Assembly: GCA_964372375.1 (NCBI GenBank) | Contig: CAYJQF010000009.1 | Coordinates: forward strand, 1-20,334 | Origin: SICV01 sp964372375 | Lineage (GTDB): Archaea > Nanobdellota > Nanobdellia > Pacearchaeales > GW2011-AR1 | DNA: 20,334 nt | Direction: 5' to 3' | Shown here: in pieces, positions 13,967 through 20,049 of the stretch | Layout of the letters: each line of letters opens with the position of its first letter | Position numbering within the stretch: the stretch's first letter is position 1 | The notes under the pieces: generated by a model | Told to the model about the DNA's origin: nothing | The model's database searches: none | What the model saw: the letters and a program-made list of their open reading frames with translations, nothing else | Position numbers and translations under genes: made by a program

Positions 13967-14541
13967 AAGCGAGAAATCCGAAACCCTCCTGCAGGAAGCG
14001 CTTGAAGCACCTCTTCCTTGCTTAAGGGCTCGTTCATCTCAATCTCCAGCTTGGGCAGAATATCCTCTTTTCCGATAGAGCCGGGACAGATTTTCACACC
14101 TTGCTTCTTGCCTTTTACCGAGTGTTCAGGGATAGCGCGGATAACCTTGTATTGTCTGGTTACTACCAGCTCTAAGGGCACCGTAAGATGCTGAACTCGC
14201 CCATACACTCCCCAGGTCCCTTCTTTCATGGTTTTATCTTTATGCAACTGCGAAAGTCGGAAGATGTCAACTGTAGTTTGCGCTTTGCCGGTACGCCATG
14301 CTCTGCTAAAGCAACCCGTAAAAACTGCGCACTCGTGCATATCGGCCTGTGTTATCTTGGAAAGCTCTGCCAGGATTATGCAAAACGGACTTCCCGGATC
14401 GCTCGTATGCATAATGATGTGCTCTTCTCCTCCTTCCTTTATTTTTTTAAGGAGGAGATCATTTTGAGCAGCATTCTTTCCACCCACTACCAGCTTGCCT
14501 GAAGAGGTATAGAACCAACGATACTTTTTGTAATTTTCCAT
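13963..14541 (-). CDS. Stand-alone NFACT-R (DUF814) RNA-binding domain protein
   Basis: This 192-residue protein matches the NFACT-R domain of Rqc2/NEMF/FbpA-type proteins. KYRWFYTSSGKLVVGGKNAA followed by QND is the family start, then EEHIIMHTSDPGSPFCII, then SRAWRTGKAQTTVDIFRL, and KEGTWGVYGRV. The N-terminal NFACT-N and coiled-coil parts found in Rqc2/RqcH are absent, so this is a stand-alone domain. Full-length relatives bind stalled large subunits with tRNA. The remaining 70 residues (LELVVTRQYKVIRAIPEHSV onward) have no clear assignment. Overlap with the CRM gene and proximity to ribosomal genes suggest a role in ribosome quality control or assembly. A TATA box lies 25 bp upstream. Confidence 0.85.
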   Translation of the reverse strand: MENYKKYRWFYTSSGKLVVGGKNAAQNDLLLKKIKEGGEEHIIMHTSDPGSPFCIILAELSKITQADMHECAVFTGCFSRAWRTGKAQTTVDIFRLSQLHKDKTMKEGTWGVYGRVQHLTVPLELVVTRQYKVIRAIPEHSVKGKKQGVKICPGSIGKEDILPKLEIEMNEPLSKEEVLQALPAGGFRISRL

Positions 14542-14560
14542 ACGCAGAGAACAGAGGAGA

Positions 14561-14570
14561 GGTTTTTAAG
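14561..14570 (-). promoter_or_regulatory. TATA box for the NFACT-R / CRM operon
   Basis: CTTAAAAACC on the minus strand is centred about 25 bp before the ATG at 14541. Confidence 0.5.
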
Positions 14571-14578
14571 CATTCGCT

Positions 14579-15148
14579 TTACTTAATAATCACGGTAAAG
14601 GGAGCGTTGCCATAGGGTTGGTTGCCTTTCAGCACTTCAAGCTCATAACGAATCTCGCAGAGCGGAGCGGAGTCAGACGCTTGGAACTTCACGGTGTTAA
14701 AATATGGTTCGCTTCCCGGAAGCAGATTCACTGAGCCTGTTCTTCCTAAAATCAAATATTTCTCTGCTATGGTAGTGTCCAAGCCAGTGCATCCCTCTTG
14801 TACGGATGTTGCTTTCACTGTATAGGTAAACGTAGATGCTTGCGCTTCACCACGTGCTGTATTCCTAATACCAAATGCAACGCCAAAACTATTTCCTTTC
14901 TTTACTTCTGCTTCTGCATTCGGTAGATAGACGACCACATTCCGGGCCCCTCCTTCCTCGAACAGCTTGTTAATCTCTGCTTCAACATTCTTATTAATAA
15001 TTTCAACATTATATTTAGCGCCAGAGAAAATCGTGCGTATCAAGACCAGACCAAGAATCAGCATCGACATGCCGAGGACTAAGACCACAATAGTGCCAAT
15101 GGAGAGCTCTAAGGCTCCTTGCTTCTCCCTTCCTTGTATTTTTCTCAT
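14579..15148 (-). CDS. Type IV pilin-like surface protein
   Basis: This 189-residue protein has a class III (prepilin) signal: basic MRKIQGREKQG, predicted cleavage after Gly11, then ALELSIGTIVVLVLGMSMLI with the conserved Glu at +3. The hydrophobic helix runs to about residue 35. The rest is a beta-rich extracellular domain with two cysteines (EGCTGLD, PLCEIRYE) that could pair. The ending NAPFTVIIK resembles PFTVIEK at the end of the lipoprotein at 617-1414. The ATG overlaps the stop of the preceding membrane-protein gene (ATGA), so both are in one operon. It could be a pilin, an archaellin-like subunit or a pseudopilin; no prepilin peptidase gene lies in the window. Confidence 0.8.
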   Translation of the reverse strand: MRKIQGREKQGALELSIGTIVVLVLGMSMLILGLVLIRTIFSGAKYNVEIINKNVEAEINKLFEEGGARNVVVYLPNAEAEVKKGNSFGVAFGIRNTARGEAQASTFTYTVKATSVQEGCTGLDTTIAEKYLILGRTGSVNLLPGSEPYFNTVKFQASDSAPLCEIRYELEVLKGNQPYGNAPFTVIIK

Positions 15149-15423
15149 GCTTTTGGTGCAAGCAATTGCGCTGCTTGTGGTAGTTGATTTGATGAATAGA
15201 AAAACCAGAGTGCTGTGATAAAGAGAATTACTCCTACTATAATGCCTATGCTATTTAATATTTTTCCCCACTTTGACCATGCATTTGCATGCACTTTCTT
15301 CTGTTTCAGCGCAAATGCCAAGCCAATGATACCTAGTACCACTCCATTCAGTGAAGAAATGGTAATACTTAAAATACCTAACACCACTGCAGCAACACCG
15401 CAGCTGTTCTCACCTTCTTTCAT
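15145..15423 (-). CDS. Small membrane protein, DUF4190-like
   Basis: This 92-residue protein has two hydrophobic segments (about 9-38 and 55-77) joined by a basic loop (KQKKVHANAWSKWGKIL). The arrangement VVLGILSIT, GVVLGIIGLAFALKQKK and GKILNSIGIIVGVILF follows the DUF4190 pattern. The gene is translationally coupled to the downstream pilin-like gene by an ATGA overlap. A TATA box 25 bp upstream of the ATG drives both. It may help assemble or anchor the pilin-like protein, but that rests on position only. Confidence 0.75.
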   Translation of the reverse strand: MKEGENSCGVAAVVLGILSITISSLNGVVLGIIGLAFALKQKKVHANAWSKWGKILNSIGIIVGVILFITALWFFYSSNQLPQAAQLLAPKA

Positions 15424-15442
15424 GGCGTAAGGAACGCATACG

Positions 15443-15453
15443 GTTTTATAAAC
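15443..15453 (-). promoter_or_regulatory. TATA box for the small membrane protein / pilin operon
   Basis: GTTTATAAAAC on the minus strand is centred about 25 bp before the ATG at 15423. Confidence 0.6.
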
Positions 15454-15501
15454 ATTGCTATAAAAGTAGCAAGCGCTCGCATAGGTTGCGCGAGCAGCTT
15501 A

Positions 15502-15519
15502 GCAAAAAATAAAAAAATA
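15502..15519 (-). terminator. Oligo-T terminator after the 22-aa gene
   Basis: On the minus strand the T-rich run TATTTTTTTATTTTTT follows the stop codon by about 40 nt. This fits an archaeal intrinsic terminator. A 6-bp GCTCGC/GCGAGC stem (15475-15494) lies just beyond. Confidence 0.5.
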
Positions 15520-15559
15520 GGTGTAAAACCGCTATCGTTTCCGCCTAATTAAGAAGAAA

Positions 15560-15628
15560 TTATCTTCTTCGCTTCTTTGTTGATCTGCGAGCAGTTTTTC
15601 TACGTACAGACCTCTTTCTTTTTGGCAT
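15560..15628 (-). CDS. 22-residue protamine-like basic mini-protein
   Basis: A 22-codon frame runs from ATG at 15628 to TAA at 15560. The product begins MPKRKRSVRR, continues KTARRST and ends KKRRR. Fourteen of the 22 residues are Arg or Lys and none is acidic. The palindromic TATA box GTTTATATAAAC lies exactly 25 bp upstream, as in the leaderless genes around it, and an oligo-T run follows the stop. The composition recalls the tiny ribosomal protein eL41 or histone and protamine tails. It lacks the tryptophan and spacing of eL41, so I do not assign it. It may bind RNA or DNA. Confidence 0.6.
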   Translation of the reverse strand: MPKRKRSVRRKTARRSTKKRRR

Positions 15629-15646
15629 GGTAGTTAGAAGTAAGTA

Positions 15647-15658
15647 GTTTATATAAAC
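15647..15658 (-). promoter_or_regulatory. Perfect palindromic TATA box for the 22-aa gene
   Basis: GTTTATATAAAC is a 12-bp perfect palindrome centred 25 bp before the ATG at 15628. It is among the strongest promoter-like elements in the window. Confidence 0.65.
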
Positions 15659-15783
15659 GTATTGTTTTTTTGAGCAGTGGAGAATTCTATAGAAAAACAT
15701 ACTATCTCAGAAAAAATAATTAGCTTACACAACAACTATGCTAATAAAGTTGTTTCTTTTATTTTATCTGAATAATTCATTGC

Positions 15784-15794
15784 TAAAAAATATC
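15784..15794 (-). terminator. Oligo-T terminator downstream of tRNA-Phe
   Basis: On the minus strand GATATTTTTTAG begins about 25 nt after the tRNA 3' end. Confidence 0.4.
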
Positions 15795-15819
15795 TCTGAG
15801 AATTAATCTGTAATGAAAA

Positions 15820-15890
15820 TGGCCTCGGGGGGAATCGGACCCCCGTAACACGAGCTTCAGTCGTGGGCTCTCCCATTGAGCTACAAGGCC
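15820..15890 (-). tRNA. tRNA-Phe (anticodon GAA)
   Basis: The minus strand folds into a full cloverleaf of 71 nt. The acceptor GGCCTTG pairs with CGAGGCC (one U-G pair) with discriminator A73, and the D-stem is GCTC/GAGC. The anticodon stem CACGA/TCGTG carries loop CTGAAGC, giving anticodon GAA. The variable loop is TTAC and the T-stem is GGGGG/CCCCC. No CCA is encoded and there is no intron. The T-loop is TCCGATT, so position 55 is C rather than the nearly universal U. The 26 and 38 positions are both C. A TATA box lies 27 bp upstream of the 5' end. Confidence 0.93.
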
Positions 15891-15913
15891 TTCTAGCTCA
15901 GATACATTGGAGG

Positions 15914-15921
15914 TTTTAAAA
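15914..15921 (-). promoter_or_regulatory. TATA box for tRNA-Phe
   Basis: TTTTAAAA is centred about 27 bp before the tRNA 5' end. Confidence 0.5.
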
Positions 15922-15936
15922 GGTTACTGGAACAAG

Positions 15937-16212
15937 TTAGGTTAGACTATCTTCTAATTTTTTTGAGTCTTCTTCAAACAGCTTGAACAGTTTTCTCCTT
16001 AATCCCTTGCTTGTAATTTCCATGGCAGAAACTTCAGTTTTTTCCCCGTCATCATCAAGCACTTTGTAAATTGCCCCTGTTCCTTGAAAAGGATCAAATG
16101 CATTATCTACTAAGTACGGAACTCCACCCAAGTTTGCCACTATAAGCCTTTCTCCAGAAACATATCCTTTAACCCCATCATAGTGTTCTACCTGCACCAC
16201 GTTACGGCCCAT
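15937..16212 (-). CDS. Hypothetical protein, 91 aa
   Basis: This soluble acidic protein has a beta-rich first half (VVQVEHYDGVKGYVSGERLI, ANLGGVPYLVD) and a helical charged end (LRRKLFKLFEEDSKKLEDSL). No motif is recognised. A TATA-like GATAAATA about 26 bp upstream supports the ATG at 16212. It lies between tRNA-Phe and the RNase P RNA gene on the same strand, each with its own promoter, so no operon partner suggests a role. Confidence 0.65.
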   Translation of the reverse strand: MGRNVVQVEHYDGVKGYVSGERLIVANLGGVPYLVDNAFDPFQGTGAIYKVLDDDGEKTEVSAMEITSKGLRRKLFKLFEEDSKKLEDSLT

Positions 16213-16234
16213 AGTTAGAGTATATTCTCTTAGG

Positions 16235-16242
16235 TATTTATC
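16235..16242 (-). promoter_or_regulatory. TATA box for the 91-aa gene
   Basis: GATAAATA on the minus strand is centred about 26 bp before the ATG at 16212. Confidence 0.4.
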
Positions 16243-16260
16243 TTTTTCTATTCTCCTCTT

Positions 16261-16269
16261 AGAAAAAAG
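16261..16269 (-). terminator. Oligo-T terminator of the RNase P RNA
   Basis: CTTTTTTCT on the minus strand starts right after the 3' strand of the P1 helix. Confidence 0.5.
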
Positions 16270-16270
16270 T

Positions 16271-16649
16271 GTGAGTCAGGGTTAGGCCAGATTCTGTCGG
16301 ATTTCGTTTTACCGAACAATCCGTGCTGACATCTGTCTGCAGAGAATGCGAACATTCTCTGAATGTTCAACACTTGCGTGATTGAACATCTGCGTGCGGC
16401 TAGGGCACTTGCATCCACGAAGTCGCCCGTTTCATGATATCTTGAAAGCATGCTCCCCGCATGGCTCATAGCGCTTTCAAGCTCTGTCGTTTCTGTTGCG
16501 GAGCTTAGCCTCGCGACTATCTCCCTTTCGAGAGATCGTGTTTTTGTTTTCCATGAGGAAAACAGATGTCCGGACCTTCCTCAGATGCAGAATTCATTCC
16601 AATTCTTGCCTCGTGAAAGGCAGCACCCGTGATCAGCTCCCCGACTCAC
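16271..16649 (-). ncRNA. rnpB: RNase P RNA (rnpB), archaeal type
   Basis: This is the catalytic RNA that removes 5' leaders from pre-tRNAs. On the minus strand the 5' end GTGAGTCGGGG pairs with the 3' end CCCTGACTCAC to form helix P1. The first universal block reads GAGGAAGGTCCGGA (normally GAGGAAAGUCC). The central AACAGAAACGA and the 3' block GACAGAATCTGGCCTA (normally ACAGAANNNGGCUUA) are in the right order. The total is about 379 nt, typical for archaeal P RNA. A TATA box 26 bp upstream of the predicted 5' end and a T-run after the 3' end bound the transcript. This explains the otherwise gene-free stretch here. Exact ends are within a few nucleotides. Confidence 0.88.
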
Positions 16650-16671
16650 GAATAGAAAGAAAAAATGCAGA

Positions 16672-16679
16672 TTATAAAT
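16672..16679 (-). promoter_or_regulatory. TATA box for RNase P RNA
   Basis: The minus-strand ATTTATAA element lies about 26 bp before the P1 helix, just after the phosphoesterase stop codon. Confidence 0.5.
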
Positions 16680-16683
16680 GTTT

Positions 16684-17640
16684 CTATCTTCCTTCTCCGA
16701 GTCTTTTCCAAAGCCTTTCTGGAAATCTTAGTTCTTGCATTTTTCTTTGCGTTGCGACTAAGTCATAAGAGCATCTGCGGATTCTGACTTCTCCGCTTTC
16801 ACTATTATATATTGCATATCCTGCATATACAAACTTGTCGCGCGGTTGACCTGCTCCAGGCACTACCACAAGTGCCGACCGATACAAAGAAAGATTATAT
16901 TTTTTCTCTATTGGCGTATTCAGCTCAGTTTGCCTGCATAATAAAAATTCTGATACTTCCGGCTCTTTCTTTCCAAAATCTTTTCTCCCAGAGAAAAGAT
17001 CTCCCTGCCCTCCTTGAAAAGAAGGAACTGGCTCCGATGAGCAGATTCTCCAGACAAGGCGGCCGCCGTTCAGTTCACACTTTTCATCATTTACTCTGTC
17101 AATTTTTTCAGCAAGATAGAGCTGAGGAATATGACTATGGCCAACAAAACATATTTTTCCTTCAGATTCTGCATTTTTAAAGAATTCAAACCAAGCATCA
17201 TAACCGTTGATAATGTATGGCATTGAAGGAGCACTAAAGGGAGCTGCGTGTGCAAAAATTACTTTTCCTTCAGAAAAAGTATACTGCTCATCGCTTATTA
17301 AGCTTGAAAGACGTTTTCTATTTTCAGCAGATAACTGATCATGCGTCCAGCGGACAGCCCATCCCGCCTCATAATTTAAATCTCGTGTTGCTATATCTGA
17401 AAGAGATGTTGAACATCTATGAACGCTCATTTCGTGGTTTCCTATTAAAACTTTTTTAGAACGGGGCCAGAGAAAATTCATGCATTCATTTGGATCCGGC
17501 CCATAACCTATTACATCTCCAAGACAAACTATCTCATCTAATCCTTCCTTAAACGGCTCTGAAAGAGCATGCATATCATTCCAGACCGCATCCAATGCCG
17601 GTTTATTAGCGTGAACATCTGAAAGAACGAAATATCTCAT
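16684..17640 (-). CDS. Calcineurin-like metallophosphoesterase
   Basis: This 318-residue protein has all metallophosphoesterase motifs: SDVHAN with Asp8 and His10, LGDVIGYGPDP with Asp42, IGNHE (66-70), His131 in IFAHAAPF and GHSH (167-170). These residues hold a two-metal centre that hydrolyses phosphoesters; the substrate is not predictable. The YGP after the second motif is seen in the YfcE-like/DUF2156-neighbour group of cytosolic phosphodiesterases. The C-terminal half contains an insertion rich in charged residues (LFSGRKDFGKKEPEVSEF). A TATA box 24 bp upstream fits the ATG at 17640, and the gene ends in TAG. Confidence 0.9.
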   Translation of the reverse strand: MRYFVLSDVHANKPALDAVWNDMHALSEPFKEGLDEIVCLGDVIGYGPDPNECMNFLWPRSKKVLIGNHEMSVHRCSTSLSDIATRDLNYEAGWAVRWTHDQLSAENRKRLSSLISDEQYTFSEGKVIFAHAAPFSAPSMPYIINGYDAWFEFFKNAESEGKICFVGHSHIPQLYLAEKIDRVNDEKCELNGGRLVWRICSSEPVPSFQGGQGDLFSGRKDFGKKEPEVSEFLLCRQTELNTPIEKKYNLSLYRSALVVVPGAGQPRDKFVYAGYAIYNSESGEVRIRRCSYDLVATQRKMQELRFPERLWKRLGEGR

Positions 17641-17658
17641 TCAAAAACCTTACCCTTT

Positions 17659-17668
17659 GTTTAATAAG
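17659..17668 (-). promoter_or_regulatory. TATA box for the phosphoesterase gene
   Basis: CTTATTAAAC on the minus strand is centred about 24 bp before the ATG at 17640. Confidence 0.45.
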
Positions 17669-17678
17669 CTTTTCTATA

Positions 17679-17978
17679 CTAGCGCATTACCTGTTTCAGA
17701 AAGGGCTTCTCTTCCTGAATTTGAACAGAGGCATTTTTTAATAACGCATGCTGTAAGAGATCTTCCTGCTCATAGACAAATTTTTCCATGCAGGCAAGCA
17801 TGCAAGCATTTGAACAAAAGTGCTTCAAAATTGCTTCATGTTTATACTCAGAGGAAATCTTAAACTCGAAGCTTGTTAAAGAGCGCCATCCTTGCACATA
17901 CGGAAAGTCTGTTCCCTCAGTAATCGAAGGGCTCTGCTTGCGGCAGTTGTCACATATAAAAACTTCTTTTTTGACCAT
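17679..17978 (-). CDS. Small cysteine-containing protein, possible zinc-binding
   Basis: This 99-residue protein has an N-terminal CDNC (Cys9, Cys12) and a later HFCSNACMLACM (His53, Cys55, Cys59, Cys63). The C-x2-C plus C-x3-C arrangement could coordinate zinc, as in treble-clef or ribbon proteins. The start VFICDNCRKQS resembles the head of small zinc-ribbon proteins. The C-terminus is helical and charged. It has its own TATA box and stands alone between the phosphoesterase and the ABC permease gene. The stop is TAG. No family is recognised. Confidence 0.7.
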   Translation of the reverse strand: MVKKEVFICDNCRKQSPSITEGTDFPYVQGWRSLTSFEFKISSEYKHEAILKHFCSNACMLACMEKFVYEQEDLLQHALLKNASVQIQEEKPFLKQVMR

Positions 17979-18000
17979 AGCAAGTAGTTCTAAAAGAGTG

Positions 18001-18009
18001 TATTTAAAG
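18001..18009 (-). promoter_or_regulatory. TATA box for the zinc-binding-like gene
   Basis: CTTTAAATA on the minus strand is centred about 26 bp before the ATG at 17978. Confidence 0.55.
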
Positions 18010-18022
18010 GTTGTGCAAATAG

Positions 18023-18814
18023 TTATTGATCTAATTTGAGGAGCAAACCTTTTTCCTTTACCCGGGCGAACATCAGCTTGAAATAATATGCAGTCAGCAC
18101 CATGTAGAGAATGTTTAAGCCAAGAGAAATGAAGAATGAATGTAGAGGGAAAGTACCAGTGGCAGCGACGGCACGCATACCTTCAAAGACGTGTGTGGAG
18201 GGGAGGAGATAGGCAAGATACTGTAAAAAGCTTGGAAGTACTGAAACAGGATAGAAAACCGCGCTGAATGGTTGAATAAGAAAAATGAATCCAAACGCAA
18301 GCACTTGCGCTGAGGTGCCAAAGCGAAGAATGATTGCTGTCGTAAATAAACCAAGCGTCCAGCCAAAAAGCAATAAGCTCGCAATAAATGGAATCAGATA
18401 GATGCCAAAGGTGAAAATGCTAAAATGGTAAAAGAGAAAAGCGAGCGCTCCCATGAGCACCATAACAAAAAATACGCGTACCAGGCCAAGGAGGAAGGAA
18501 GAGAGTATAAACTCCGACAGCTTTAAGGGAGTTACAAATAAATTCAGAAAATTGCGCTCCCAGACATCTTCCAGAAAGGTAATTGATACCACTCTCTGGC
18601 TTTGGCTGAGCAGGTCCCAGAAAATAATGGCGCCGAGAAGAACAGTAACCACACTAAAGCCTGCCAGTTTTGACTTTTCCAAGTAGAGGCTGATAAATCC
18701 CCAGAGCAGCAATTCCATGACTGGCCAGTAGACAATATCCATAATGCGGGGGAAGCTGCGCTTGTACAAGTAAAGATGACGAATTAATAATGCCTGAATG
18801 CGATGCCACTTCAT
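18023..18814 (-). CDS. ABC-2 type exporter permease
   Basis: This 263-residue membrane protein has six predicted transmembrane helices (about 31-48, 52-70, 102-130, 137-162, 167-195 and 228-248). The N-terminal amphipathic segment HRIQALLIRHLYLYKRSFPR, the EDVWERNFLNLFVTPLKLSE coupling region and the late PFSAVFYPVSVLPSFLQ are typical of ABC-2 permeases. Substrates of this class include drugs, polysaccharides and lipids; none is indicated here. The ATG overlaps the TGA of the ATPase gene (ATGA), so the two are translated together and should form one transporter. Confidence 0.9.
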   Translation of the reverse strand: MKWHRIQALLIRHLYLYKRSFPRIMDIVYWPVMELLLWGFISLYLEKSKLAGFSVVTVLLGAIIFWDLLSQSQRVVSITFLEDVWERNFLNLFVTPLKLSEFILSSFLLGLVRVFFVMVLMGALAFLFYHFSIFTFGIYLIPFIASLLLFGWTLGLFTTAIILRFGTSAQVLAFGFIFLIQPFSAVFYPVSVLPSFLQYLAYLLPSTHVFEGMRAVAATGTFPLHSFFISLGLNILYMVLTAYYFKLMFARVKEKGLLLKLDQ

Positions 18815-19545
18815 GCCTTCTCCTTGAGTGTGCGGGCAATCGTAAGGAACACTTCATTTAAATCCTTCCTGCCATACTTCTTAATTATTTGCGCAGACAT
18901 TCCATCATCCACAATTTTGCCATGATTAATGAAAATGATCCTATCACAGAGCCGTTCAACTTCAGCCATATTATGGGACGTGTACAGCAAGGTAACTTTC
19001 CTTTGCCTTTGTATTTTTCTGAGCAAAGCAATAGTCTTATCTGCAATATCCGGATCTAGGGAAGCAGTCGGCTCATCCAATAAGAGCAATTCTGGACCAT
19101 TGAGCAAAGCTTTAGTCAGATTGAGCCGGGTAAGCTGGCCGGTAGAGAGTGTGGAAGTCATGCGGTTCAAGAGAGGACGAATCTCGAAGAAATCCGCCAG
19201 CTCATTAATCTTCTTCCTGAAATCTGTAACTCCATACAGACGGGCAAATGTTGCCAGATTTTCCTAGACTTTCAGATTATTCGGCAATGCAACATACGGA
19301 GAAGAAAAATTAACCCTGTTTAAAATTTCTTCCCGGTGCTTTTTAAAATCTTTGCCAAAAATAGTTATTTTTCCGGAGGAAGGCGTTATGATATCGAGAA
19401 GCATCTGGATGGTGGTGGTCTTGCCCGCACCGTTTGGCCCCAGCAAACCAGTAATCTTTCCTTCTTCAATGAAAAAGGAAAGATGGTTAACTGCAGTAAT
19501 TTTTCCAAATCGTTTGGTTAACTGGTGTACTTCGACCACTGCCAT
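18811..19545 (-). pseudogene. ABC transporter ATPase gene interrupted by an in-frame TAG
   Basis: From the ATG at 19545 the frame encodes Walker A GPNGAGKTT (36-44) and runs to codon 93, ending ALPNNLKV. TAG at 19266-19264 is codon 94. The same frame then continues ENLATFARLYGV, then signature LSTGQ (133-137), Walker B ELLLLDEP (152-159) and the H-loop TSHNMAE with His191, to TGA at 18811-18813. With one residue in place of the TAG this is a normal 244-residue ABC-2 ATPase. The Q-loop region reads NFSSPYVALP and lacks the usual Gln. Homologues have a Trp or other residue before ENL, and TGG to TAG is one change. It may be a true nonsense mutation, a base error or readthrough. The permease gene follows immediately. 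Confidence 0.85.
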
Positions 19546-19566
19546 ATGGAGAATACTCGTGACAGG

Positions 19567-19578
19567 TATTTAAAATAA
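19567..19578 (-). promoter_or_regulatory. TATA box for the ABC transporter operon
   Basis: TTATTTTAAATA on the minus strand is centred about 26 bp before the ATG at 19545. Confidence 0.5.
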
Positions 19579-19583
19579 GAGGG

Positions 19584-19934
19584 TTATACTCTCAGTTCCC
19601 AGTCCATGATATCTTCCTTATATGCAACTTCATGATCAGAGAGTATTTGATATGCTAATTCTATTCCTTTCCCGCCTCGTTCACCCATACTCTCAAATCC
19701 GATAGTTGCTTTTTCTGGATTCTGCCTTTTAAAAGATACAATGGTAAACTTATTTGTTCGCTCTCCAAGAGAAAGCACCTCGTATAATGCATCAAGAGAG
19801 CGCTCTAAAGAAATATCTGAGGGGACTAACTGCCCTCGGGGCCGATGCTCTCTATTGCTGACTAGGTCTTTCAAGATTGCTCTAAAGACAAGCTCATGCT
19901 CTCGCGCAACACTCAAATAATCTTCTTGAAACAT
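19584..19934 (-). CDS. Hypothetical protein, 116 aa
   Basis: The start is placed at the ATG at 19934 rather than an upstream TTG at 19973, because the TATA box AATTTATAAG lies 26 bp before this ATG and inside the longer version. The product begins MFQEDYLSVAREHELVFRAI and is soluble. Residues in the middle (GERTNKFTIVSFKRQ) and the segment IGFESMGERGGKGIELAYQI suggest an alpha/beta fold. The end is acidic (YKEDIMDWELRV). No family is recognised. It lies between the rRNA 3' end and the exporter genes. Confidence 0.65.
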   Translation of the reverse strand: MFQEDYLSVAREHELVFRAILKDLVSNREHRPRGQLVPSDISLERSLDALYEVLSLGERTNKFTIVSFKRQNPEKATIGFESMGERGGKGIELAYQILSDHEVAYKEDIMDWELRV

Positions 19935-19955
19935 GAAATGAAGGTCGAACCAGGA

Positions 19956-19965
19956 CTTATAAATT
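19956..19965 (-). promoter_or_regulatory. TATA box for the 116-aa gene
   Basis: ATTTATAAG on the minus strand is centred about 26 bp before the ATG at 19934. Confidence 0.55.
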
Positions 19966-19978
19966 TTATTCAAAATAC

Positions 19979-20008
19979 TTCTTATTCATAAGAAAAAGAA
20001 CAAAATCA
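19979..20008 (-). terminator. Probable 23S rRNA transcript terminator
   Basis: On the minus strand a T-rich run (GATTTTGTTCTTTTTC) is followed by the perfect inverted repeat TTCTTAT-GA-ATAAGAA, about 45 nt after the rRNA end. Confidence 0.4.
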
Positions 20009-20049
20009 TAAAGCGCGGAGGAAAGGCGAATGTGGGTGCGATAATCTGA

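Noticed and set aside
15560..15628. The 22-aa gene as ribosomal protein eL41
   Set aside because: It is similarly basic and short, but lacks tryptophan and the usual residue order, so no assignment is made.
15731..15754. Hairpin AACAACT/AGTTGTT followed by T-rich DNA on the plus strand
   Set aside because: No plus-strand gene ends here, so a terminator role is unsupported; the stem is only 7 bp in AT-rich DNA.
15650..15780. Possible small frame MNYSDKIKETTLLA-TAG-LLCKLIIF on the minus strand
   Set aside because: No TATA box lies at the expected distance, it needs readthrough of TAG, and AT-rich DNA of this length is often open by chance.
16248..16469. 73-codon open frame on the minus strand
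   Set aside because: It lies inside the RNase P RNA, whose conserved blocks and P1 helix explain the sequence.
9188..19545. Genetic code change with TAG as a sense codon
   Set aside because: TAG is the proper terminator of several genes with known family lengths (trmY, cbf5), so reassignment is not supported; the interrupted genes are reported separately.
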